Below, piece after piece: positions 14,753-23,800 of a DNA stretch of 50,731 nt (within the stretch, counting starts at the first letter, position 1; every line of letters starts with the position of its first letter). The notes under the pieces were generated by a model. That model saw only the letters and a list, made by a program, of their open reading frames with translations. It was not told the origin of the DNA and made no database searches. The DNA comes from an uncultured Prevotella sp. (GTDB lineage Bacteria > Bacteroidota > Bacteroidia > Bacteroidales > Bacteroidaceae). The stretch spans positions 1-50,731 of the forward strand of contig CAMZBS010000003.1 in assembly GCA_947304695.1 (NCBI GenBank), read 5' to 3'. A program made the translations under genes and the position numbers.

Positions 14753-15691
14753 ATGTCACACCATCACGACCACGACCATCATCACGAAGGTCATCATCAC
14801 CACCATCATGTGCATGCCGCTTCCATGGGCGGCTCGATGGACTGGATTTTCCTGTTCTGTATTCTGCTCAACGTCGCCTTCGTGGCCATCGAGGCTTTCA
14901 TCGGGTGGCGCGTCGACTCGATGTCGCTGCTGAGTGATGCCGGTCACAACCTGAGCGATGTGTTCTCGCTGGTGCTTGTGCTCCTGGGCTTCCACCTGGC
15001 ACGCGTGGCCAGCGACCATAAGTACACCTACGGACTGAAGAAGTCGACCGTGCTCATCTCGCTTGTCAACGCCCTGCTGCTGCTGGTGGCACTGGTGTTC
15101 ATCTGGATGGAAAGCATCGACAAGCTCAGCCACCCCGTCAGCGTCGACGGTGCCGCCATCAGCTGGACGGCCTTTGCGGGCATCGTGATCAACGGCCTGA
15201 CCACCGTGCTGCTCATGCGGGGGCAGAAGGACGACCTGAACGTGCGCGGAGCCTACCTGCACATGCTGGCCGACACGCTGGTGTCGGTGGGTGTGGTCGT
15301 CTCGGGTGTGCTCATCCTGCTCACGGGCTGGAGCATCGTCGACCCCATTGTGTCACTGCTCATCACGTTTCCCATCATCCGCTCGTCGTGGGGCTTGCTT
15401 CGCGAGAGTCTGCGCATGACGCTCGATGGCACGCCGGAGAATGTCGAGGTAGACCGCCTGGTGGAGCTGATGCTGGCCGACGAGCGCGTCAGCGAGGTAC
15501 ATCACGTACACGTTTGGGCCATTAGCACCACTGAGAATGCTCTGACCGCCCATGTGGTCATCGGCAATCTGAACGAGATGGAATCTGTGAAGCATGCTCT
15601 CAAACACGCCCTGGGCGAAGCAGGCATCGGCCACGCCACGCTGGAGTTTGAGACGGCTGACAGTCAGTGTGAGGAATCTGTTTGTAAATGA
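14753..15691 (+). CDS. Cation diffusion facilitator, zinc-type exporter
   Basis: 312 residues from the ATG at 14753. An open frame continues upstream through the repeat array, but that part is not protein-like. The N-terminus is a His-rich metal-binding tail (about 14 His and 3 Asp in the first 21 residues). About six membrane segments follow from residue 29. The transport-site motifs are SLLSDAGHNLSDV and YLHMLADTLVSVGV (HxxxD in the second). The C-terminal cytoplasmic domain has VHHVHVWAIS and HATLEFE, as in CzcD/ZitB-like Zn2+/H+ antiporters. Metal specificity is inferred from family. The last two codons lie in a perfect palindrome shared with btuC. Confidence 0.92.
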   Translation: MSHHHDHDHHHEGHHHHHHVHAASMGGSMDWIFLFCILLNVAFVAIEAFIGWRVDSMSLLSDAGHNLSDVFSLVLVLLGFHLARVASDHKYTYGLKKSTVLISLVNALLLLVALVFIWMESIDKLSHPVSVDGAAISWTAFAGIVINGLTTVLLMRGQKDDLNVRGAYLHMLADTLVSVGVVVSGVLILLTGWSIVDPIVSLLITFPIIRSSWGLLRESLRMTLDGTPENVEVDRLVELMLADERVSEVHHVHVWAISTTENALTAHVVIGNLNEMESVKHALKHALGEAGIGHATLEFETADSQCEESVCK

Positions 15692-15703
15692 GGCCTCATT
15701 TAC
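15684..15703. repeat. Perfect 20-bp palindrome containing both convergent stop codons
   Basis: GTAAATGAGGCCTCATTTAC is fully self-complementary. The CDF stop TGA (15689-15691) and the btuC stop TGA (15696-15698, minus strand) are symmetrical within it, and both proteins therefore end in Cys-Lys. It may serve as a short bidirectional terminator. Confidence 0.9.
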
Positions 15704-16712
15704 ACTTCATGATTACATAAATAATCACGGGAGCTCCCATCAACGGCGTCACCGCACCCAGCGGAATGACGCCGTTTTCGCCTGGCAGGAAGCACACCAG
15801 GTTGCATACCAAGGCCACCACTGCACCACACAACATGGTGGCCGGCATGAGCACCAAGTGGTTGTCGGTGCGCAGCAACAGCCGCGCCATGTGGGGAACA
15901 GCCAGTCCGATGAACGACACTGGGCCGCAGAAGGCAGTGGTGATGGCGGTGAGAAGACCGGTGACCAGCAGCAGCCAGTTGCGCACCCGACGGATGCTTA
16001 CGCCCAGGTTCTCGGCATAGCGGTCGCCCAGCATCAGTGCGTTGAGCGGCTTGATGAGCAGCAATGCACCCAGCAGTCCGGCTACGCAGGTGGTGGCAAA
16101 CACGGGCATGTGGTTCATGGTGACGCCACCAAACGTGCCCATGCCCCAGACCATGTAGGACTTTACGCCTTCGTCGGTGGCAAAGAACTGCAGCAGGGCG
16201 ATGGCCGACGAAGACAGGTAGCCGATCATGATGCCGATGATGAGCAGCATGACGTTGTTTCTGACCAGTGTAGAAAAGAAGAAGACCACGCCCATCACGG
16301 CCATGGCACCCACGAAGGCGGCCAGGATGATGGCCACAAAGCCGCTCACGGCCAGCGTTCCGGCACCAAACGAGCCACCCAGGAGCAGCATGACAAGTGC
16401 CACGCCCAGTGCGGCTCCGCTCGATATGCCGAAGATGCTGGGGTCGGCCAGCTCGTTGCGGAAGGCCGTCTGCAGCATGAGTCCGCTCACGGCCAGTGCC
16501 GATCCGCACAGCACGGCGGTGATGGTCTGCGGCAACCGGCTCTCCAGCACGATGTAACGCCAGGAAGCCTTGGCCTCCTGGGCGTTGCCGAAGAGAATGT
16601 CGAGCACGTCGGCTGCGGGAATCCTGATGGAGCCTACCATCAGGTTCAGGGCCAGCAGCAAGAGGATGAGTGCCGCAGAAAGCAGAAAGAACCAGCGCGT
16701 CTTCGTCATCAT
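15696..16712 (-). CDS. btuC: ABC transporter permease, FecCD/BtuC family
   Basis: 338 residues, about nine to ten membrane helices. It begins MMTKTRWFFLLSAALILLLLALNLMVG and carries the family features LRLPQTITAVLCGSALAVSGLMLQTAFRNELADPSIFGISSGAALG (here SRLPQ), GWGMGTF-like YMVWGMGTFGG, and FIGLAVPHMARLLLRTDNH. BtuC-type permeases form the inner-membrane channel for B12 or siderophores; last position in a B12-riboswitch operon argues for cobalamin. Three bases separate it from btuF. No ATPase gene (btuD) follows, because the next gene converges. Confidence 0.88.
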   Translation of the reverse strand: MMTKTRWFFLLSAALILLLLALNLMVGSIRIPAADVLDILFGNAQEAKASWRYIVLESRLPQTITAVLCGSALAVSGLMLQTAFRNELADPSIFGISSGAALGVALVMLLLGGSFGAGTLAVSGFVAIILAAFVGAMAVMGVVFFFSTLVRNNVMLLIIGIMIGYLSSSAIALLQFFATDEGVKSYMVWGMGTFGGVTMNHMPVFATTCVAGLLGALLLIKPLNALMLGDRYAENLGVSIRRVRNWLLLVTGLLTAITTAFCGPVSFIGLAVPHMARLLLRTDNHLVLMPATMLCGAVVALVCNLVCFLPGENGVIPLGAVTPLMGAPVIIYVIMKCK

Positions 16713-16715
16713 TGT

Positions 16716-17837
16716 TTACTCTTTCACCTTTTCATAATAACGCAGCGGCGGCAAGTTTGGTATGTCGGGATGCAGAATATGTATGAAGTCCTGCAACAGC
16801 AGGTCGGGGCGGAAGGGCGATTCTTCGTAGAACATCGATGTCTGGACGTTGCAGCCGTAGACTTGTCCGTTCCTGACGGGGCGCAGCTCCTTGTAGCCGG
16901 CCTGTTCGCTGAGCAGCTGCTGCATGGTCAGCGGCTCACTGCTGTCGTAGCGCAGCAGCCACACGTCGCAGTCACCGCAACGCTCCAGAATGGTCTCGAA
17001 GGGCAGCGGCAGCGATCCGCTGTGGTCATCGTTGGCAAACGGGTAGCGGCAGTGGGCATCGCTGAGCATGCGCCCGATGGTGCTCTGGCCGCCGGGAACA
17101 TACCACACAGACCCCGTCTGCTTGTCCATGAGCACGGTGGGCTGCTCCGCGGTGGTTTTTGCCATTTCAGCCAGGGCCTGATAGCTGTTTTCCACTGCGT
17201 CAAAGAGCGAGTCGGCACGTTGTCCGCAGCCGTAGAGCAGACCGTAGAACCGCATCCACTCGGCCCGGGCCAGTGGCGTTTGTTCCATGTACTCGGCACA
17301 CTCTATGAGCGGAATGCGAATGTCCTCCAACCGACCGTAGCCCCCGCTGTTCTCGAAAGGCGACAGCAGGATGGCATCGGCCTGGGCATCGATAATCTTT
17401 TCTATCACGGGACTCATGCCGTCGCCGCAGTCAACGAGTATGCCGCTGCGACAGCCTTCGATGACAAAGGGCACCTTCATGTACTTCCTGTCGGCCACAC
17501 CGGCCACTTGGCCCTGTGCGCCCAATTGTGCAATGAGGGCAGCATGCACGCTGGTGAAGACCACACTGCGCTGCAGGGGCACGCGCACCACGGTGGCATG
17601 GCCGCTCATTTCTGGCACCTCGCTGCCCGTGGTGAGCAGGTAGCGGTGCAGCATTTTGCCGGGTTTCCAGGGGTTCTTGATGTTCACCTCGGTGAAGTCC
17701 CGGTGGCGCACCACCTCGATGAGGCGGGCATGGCGGAAAACGAGCGTATCGCCCGCCTCGCGGTCGGCAGGTGTTTGCCTGCCGCCACACGAGAGGAGCG
17801 ATACGCCCGCAAGTAGAATAATCAGAAGTCGGGTCAT
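16716..17837 (-). CDS. btuF: ABC substrate-binding lipoprotein, BtuF-like
   Basis: 373 residues. It starts with a lipoprotein signal MTRLLIILLAGVSLLSCGG (lipobox LLSC, Cys17). The body has the type III periplasmic-binding fold signs: VVRVPLQRSVVFTSVHAALIAQLGAQGQVAGVAD, KIIDAQADAILLSP, the long linking helix RADSLFDAVENSYQALAEMA, VWYVPGGQSTIGRML and PVRNGQVYGCN. The family binds B12, heme or siderophores and delivers them to the FecCD permease. The operon's riboswitch and btuB/btuG identify the likely ligand as cobalamin. The Bacteroidota lipid anchor is expected at the periplasmic face of the inner membrane. Confidence 0.87.
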   Translation of the reverse strand: MTRLLIILLAGVSLLSCGGRQTPADREAGDTLVFRHARLIEVVRHRDFTEVNIKNPWKPGKMLHRYLLTTGSEVPEMSGHATVVRVPLQRSVVFTSVHAALIAQLGAQGQVAGVADRKYMKVPFVIEGCRSGILVDCGDGMSPVIEKIIDAQADAILLSPFENSGGYGRLEDIRIPLIECAEYMEQTPLARAEWMRFYGLLYGCGQRADSLFDAVENSYQALAEMAKTTAEQPTVLMDKQTGSVWYVPGGQSTIGRMLSDAHCRYPFANDDHSGSLPLPFETILERCGDCDVWLLRYDSSEPLTMQQLLSEQAGYKELRPVRNGQVYGCNVQTSMFYEESPFRPDLLLQDFIHILHPDIPNLPPLRYYEKVKE

Positions 17838-17847
17838 AGGCTCGTTG

Positions 17848-20800
17848 TTATTTTACCATGACTTTGCGCAGCGTGCCGTCGGCCTGACGGACGATGTTCA
17901 GTCCGCGACGCACCTGTATCAGCTTGCGTCCGCCCAGATCGTAGACGGCCTGCTGGCCTGCTGTCTGACGGCTGATGAGATTGGCAATGCCCAGTGCGAT
18001 GTACTCCACGGGTTCTTCCTGTTCGGGCTTAGTGCCGCCCAGATTGTCCAAGCAGAAGTAGGCGGGTGTGTTCATGTAGCCGTAGGACGTGTCGCTGCTG
18101 CTCATCTCGAAGGCCAGACGCTTCACCTTGCCCAGGCTGGTCAGGTCTACCCACCGCCAGTCACTGTGGATGTAGGCTGAATCGAGCTTACGCAGGTCGG
18201 CGAGATAGAAGTCCACGGTGCCCGTTTCGGTTCCGTCGGCAGCCAGTCCCTTGACGGTCAGCTTGAGCCAGTCGCCCAGGTCGAACTTCTTGGCGTAGCT
18301 ATCGCCATTCTTCATGGACTTCATGGTGTAGGCAGCATTGGCCACGTAGAAGCCGGTGATGGAGTCACCGTCGGCGCTTGACAGCACCTCAATGCCCTTG
18401 TCGACGGCGTAGGGCACATTGAACACGGCGTAGGTCTTGGACCCTTCAGCTCCGTGACCCACACAGCTGTTGTACATGTCGGTGGTGTAGTCGGCAAAGG
18501 TGGTGTCGGTCTTGTTCGAATAGAAGAAGCCGTAAGCGTATTCTCCGTAGTCGTTCAGCTCATAGCCGTTCTCAAAGCGGTATGCACCCGAGATGAAGCT
18601 GCCGCTGCCGTCACTTCCGTTCCAGAAGCTGTTGTCGGCCAGCTCCAGTTCCTCCATGGTGGCAGGACCCTCATAGACGACGGGTTCTTCAGGAGCCGTG
18701 CCGTTGAAGTTGTCCATGCAGAAATAGAGCGGTGTGGTGTAGCCCCAGGCGTTCTTGCGCGAAGCTTCGAGCGAGAAGGTCAGTTCCTTGACCTTGCCCA
18801 GGCTGCTGAGGTCCACCCACTGCCAGTCCTTCACATAGTAATGCTCCAGCGAATCTTCCGAACGGTAGTCGGCCAGGAAGAATTCTACTTTCTTGCCGTT
18901 GTCGGCAAAGACTGTGAGCTTGAAGAAGTCACTCTTGCGGAAGCCCTCGTCGCCGCCCACAGAATTGCCGTTGGCATCTTTCTCGCTGGTCTGTCCGTCG
19001 CCATGCAGGATGGAGTTCACCGTCACGGCGGCGTTGGTCACGTAGAATCCGCTGATGCTGTCGCCATCCTCACGGTTGAGGACAGTAACGGTCATCGAGG
19101 CAAACTCGTCCTCGAAGAACACAGCGTAGGTGCTGCTGCTGTCAGCTCCGCAACCGGTCACGGCGTTCCATTGGTCAGTGGTGTAGGACTGGAACACGGT
19201 GTCGGTACGGTTGGCGTAGCTGAAGCCCGACCATGAACCCCAGTCAATGCTGTAGTTATTGGCAAAGCTGTAGCTGCCACTCACAAACGAGCCCTGATAC
19301 TGGCTGTCGCCATAGAGTCCTTCTTCTATTGCTCCCTTTGTGTCGGGGCCGCGCCAGAAGCTGTTGGGCTCCAGGAAGAGGTTCTCAAAGTCGGCCATGA
19401 TGGCCTGGCCGGTCACGATGATGCGGCAGGTGTCCTTGGCTTCGAACAGCTGTGCATCGGTAATGGTCACGTAATAGTCGCCCGACTGCTGCGGCAGGAT
19501 GTTTACCATGATTTCCTCGCCCAGCTCAGTCACGGTGGTGTCGGCCACCAGTTCGTGTCGGCTGTCAGTCCACTTCACGTTGAACGGTGCCAGACCGCTG
19601 GCCACCATGACCTTCAGTGCTGCCTCACTGCCCTCACTGACAGTGGTCTGCGGAGCTGTGCAGGCAATGAGAAGGTCGATGGGTTCCATGGGAGTGGCAA
19701 TGGTGTCGGTGAGCAGCAGGGCCGTAGCGTTGCCACGGGTGCTCACTGCCACGACGTAAGCTACATAGCTGGTAAGCTCCTGCAGCGTGTCAACCTTCAG
19801 TGTGGCTTCAGCCTCCTTGATGAGCGTCAGCGGTTTGCCAATGGCCATGAGTGAGTCGGCTGTCATAGCGGTGTTGTTGGCATCGGCACGCAGCACAGCC
19901 ACATAGGCACGGCCGTTCATGTCGGTCTTCACGCTGACGGTGGCCGTGTGCCAGTCGTTGGCAGCTGCCTTCGGATAGCCGTCGGCCATGACGGGAATGC
20001 GGGTCAGGTCGGGGTCATATTCATAGGCACCTATCGAGATGGCCGAGTCGGGCCGCACGGTGCCGTTGATGTCGGTTGTCACGTAGCTGAGCGGTATTGC
20101 CTGAAGCAGCGTGTCGCCCAAAGTGGAAACGGGTTCGAGCACGTCGTCGCTGACAAACAGAGCCTGGCGGTTGTAGCAGCCAGTGGCAGCAGTCTTCTCA
20201 ACGAAGAGTTCGAAGTCGCCTTCCGTACCCGACGACGCGCGGAAGAACGTCTCGCCCGTGGTCGAGATGAGGTTGTTCTGGAAGTTGATCTTCGTGAGGT
20301 TAACATCGTTGTATAGGTTCACGGCATAGCCGCCGGTCTCGTTCTGGATGATGTTGTTCACCACGTTGATACCAACGCCGTAAGCATCATCAAACTTCGA
20401 CGATGCCCAGAATGCGGCACCACCGCTGGCACCCGTCATTCGCAGGGTGTTGTGGGCGATGTTCACATATTTCACCTTGGTATTGTTCAGCTTGAAGGGA
20501 CTGTAGCTGGCATTGAGTGAAACCATGTTGACCACATTGTTGGCCACAATCACCGGCACATCTGCCGTACCTTCCAGCTGTCGCAGGTTCATGGCTACGC
20601 TGTAGGTCTTGGCAGCAATGTTGAAGATGTTGCCCGTAATCTCCGTGGGTTCGCTGTACTCATCGCGCAGTTGCATGTCGAGCCAGCCCACGCTGTTCTT
20701 CGTTTCGGCATCGGCTTCGATGATGACGGTGTTGTTACGAATCTTGGCTCCCAGTTCGTCCATGACGTAGATGGCCTTGGTGCCGTTGTTCTTGAAGGTA

Positions 20801-23800
20801 TTGCCTTCAATCACGCCGCCCACTTCCTTGGGCAGTGCCACATAGCTGGTGCCGCCCATCGACACACCCATCTTGCCGCCTTCGAGCAGACAGTTGCTGA
20901 CGGTGAGATAGTCGTTGTTCTTATTCTCCTCGTCAATGATGGTGTGGCCCACCAGACAGACGTCGCCCGAGGTTGTGACAGGTGCATGCAAGTAGCAGTT
21001 ATCAATGGTTACGTGTCGGCTCTGGTCCTTCACCATCACCACGGCCTTGTAGGACACATCGGACGTGGTCACTTCCAGGTTGCGCAGCGTCACGTAGCTG
21101 GCCTCATAGAGCGTTACAACACCGTAATCCTTCTTGTGCTGGTCGTCGCTGTAACCGCCAGTGGTGTAGTTGTCGTGGTAGATTTTCACGTCGCGCTGGC
21201 CGCTCTCGCTCTCAATGATGAGCGTGTTGGCCGAGCCCATTCCCTTGATATAAGGAATGCGCACCTTCTCATTGTACTGTCCGGCTTTTACCTTCAGCAC
21301 CACAGGGCCTTCCATGCCCAGCGTACCCAGGTCGTCGACGGCACCCTGCAAGGTGGCATAGTCGGCTCCGGCTCCCACGGTGTAGGTGCCGCTCTTTCCG
21401 CTGGCCACGGTGATGGTGGCACTGTCGGGAACCATGATGTCGACGGCAGAACCGTTGACCACCAGACTGGTGATAACGGCAGTGGTGGTCTGTCCAACCT
21501 CAGCGGTGGCCTTCAGGTCGTAGACCAGCCAGAAATAGTAGGTTCCTTCCTTGCGGATGACGAAGTTATCAGTAAAGGCTTGGTTGGCCGAGAACGAGGC
21601 AGCTGTGCCTGTGGTGTAGATGCGGAAGGTGTCGACGGGTTCGGCATTGAGTACACCGACGTTGAAAGCCGTGATGTTCAGGCTGTCGAGTTCGCCTTTG
21701 GTCTCAACGGCTATCTTCAGCATCTTCACGTCGGTCTGTCCCTTCAGCACCTCATTGACGCTGATGTCCTCCGTGGTGATGGCTGTGACGGCCAGCGACT
21801 GCTTCTTGTAGCCTTCGGCCTTGACGGCAAAGTTTGGCTTGGTATAGCTGCCCTTGCCCACATATTTGATGGTGAGCTTGCCGCCGTCAACGGTAGCATC
21901 GCTGACAATAGGCTCAAACTTGGCTGAAGAACCGCTCAGGTCGACAATCAGGTTGGCGTCGTCGGCCTCGCTGCCCTTATATATATAAAGATGTGCCGTG
22001 TAGGCAAAAGAAATGCCCTGGTCGGTCAGTTTGATGCAGTCAGCTTCACCAGTGGGGGCCAGCGTGACCGTAGCTTCCACGCCATCGGCACCGTCACCCT
22101 CAGGACCTCCGTCGTCGTAGACCATGGTCTGCTGTCCCAGTGCGAGCTGGAAGAGGCCGTGATCACCGGCAGTCATGAGTACCATGTTCTTCAGGGTGCG
22201 GCAGCCTTCGGGATCGCCAGCTGTTGCTGCGACGATATTATCGCCTACAGAGAGTGAAAGCAGGGCTGCGTCGATGGTCTGGCCGTCCTCGGCAGTGCCG
22301 CTGATGTCGGCCTTTACGGTGAAGCGGTTGTCACCCTCAGTCAGGGTCACGGCCTCGCTGAAGACTACCTCCACCTCAGCAGCCGCGGCAGCCTCGCCCA
22401 GTTTCGTGTCGTCCTGCCACACGCTCACAGTGGTCATATTGGTCTCAGTGCCTTTCAGAGATAGGCGCATGCTGCTGACGGACAGCGGGTTCAGGCCACC
22501 GTCGGTCTTCACGCTGACGTTGAGCAGCTCCTGAGCGGTGGCACCGATGGACACATCGGCCGTACTGGCCTGTGTAGCTTCGACAGCCGTAATATCCATG
22601 TCCTTCTGCAGATATTCCGACACAGTGGCCTTCCAGCCTGCAGCGGTGCTATAGCTTTGGTTCGGGTTGAACACCACGGTCAGCGCGCCGTCTTCGGCAG
22701 TAGAGCGTACGATGCGTCCGGGGCCTGTGGTGTAGTCGTCGGTGCTGGCAGGCTCCCACAGCAGTTCGCCCGTGGTACCCTGGCCGCTGTAGATCTTGAA
22801 CTTGGCTGAAGACGAAGGACTCCAGCTGGAAGAGTAGATGGCAAACTCACTGAAGTCAATCTGGCACACATAGCCGCTGTGCTTGGGCTTGAACACATTG
22901 ATGCGCTCGTCGGTGCCAGCCTCGTAGTTGTCGGAATATTCGCTCTTGGCCTTGGTCTCGAAAGCCATTGAACCGTTCACGGTCTTCGTCACCGTGCCCT
23001 GGTCTGCATGGCTCAGCACGATGTTCTTCACTGTGCGTGTGGCAGTGGTGGCATCGGCAGGAGCCGTTTCGGTCTTCCTGGCGTTGTTCACCAGTGCGGT
23101 GACGCTCACCAACTGGGCGGTGACTGTCTGGTCGTTCAGGGCCTCGTCGCTGATGGCGTACTTCAGGGTGAAGCGGTTGTCGCCCTCAGTGAGGGGCTGC
23201 GGAGAGGTTAGGGTGATCTCGAAGGCAGAACCGTCGAGCACTGTTTCACCCACCTTTGAGGAGCCAAAATAGAGCGAGGCACTGGGAACGAGGGCGTAGC
23301 CTTCGCCTGCTGAGAAGGCCATCTTGGTGACCTGCATGGCAGGCTCGGTGTTCTGGGCTTTGACGTTCACGGTGAGCATGTCCTGCGCCTCGTCGCCAGC
23401 AGCAACGGTTTCGGTGCTGGCAGCGGCTGTCTCCAGTCCGTTGAAGTCCATGGGCTGCGGGGTGAAGAGGCTCACAAGGGCTTCGAAGCCGTCGGCCTCA
23501 ACACTGTTTGAGGCATCGCTGAAGAGCACCACGGTGAGCGAGCCGTCGTCGGCTGTGGAGCGGACAAGTCCCGTCTCGCCCTGTTGCAGGGTCTTGATGA
23601 GTTTGTCGGCTGCGGCTTCCTGACCGCTGTAGATGCGCAGCTCCTGGTTGTAGTAGGAACCATGCCAGATCTGGTTCTTCGTGAAGTCGACCATGACCTT
23701 CTGGCCGCTGACGCCTGAAAGGAACGTCACTTGGCCGTTGGTCTTTGAGAAGATGCCCCCGTCAAGGCCGCCTTCGTCGTAGAAATTCAGGGCAGTCTCG

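Noticed and set aside
15594..17816. Open frame of 740 codons on the plus strand
   Set aside because: It runs antisense to btuC and btuF. Its product is a His/Gln-rich shadow without domains, and the minus-strand genes show clear families.
20671..21927. Open frame of 418 codons on the plus strand within the giant gene
   Set aside because: Antisense shadow of the beta-helix region; composition is Val/His/Gly-rich with no domain.
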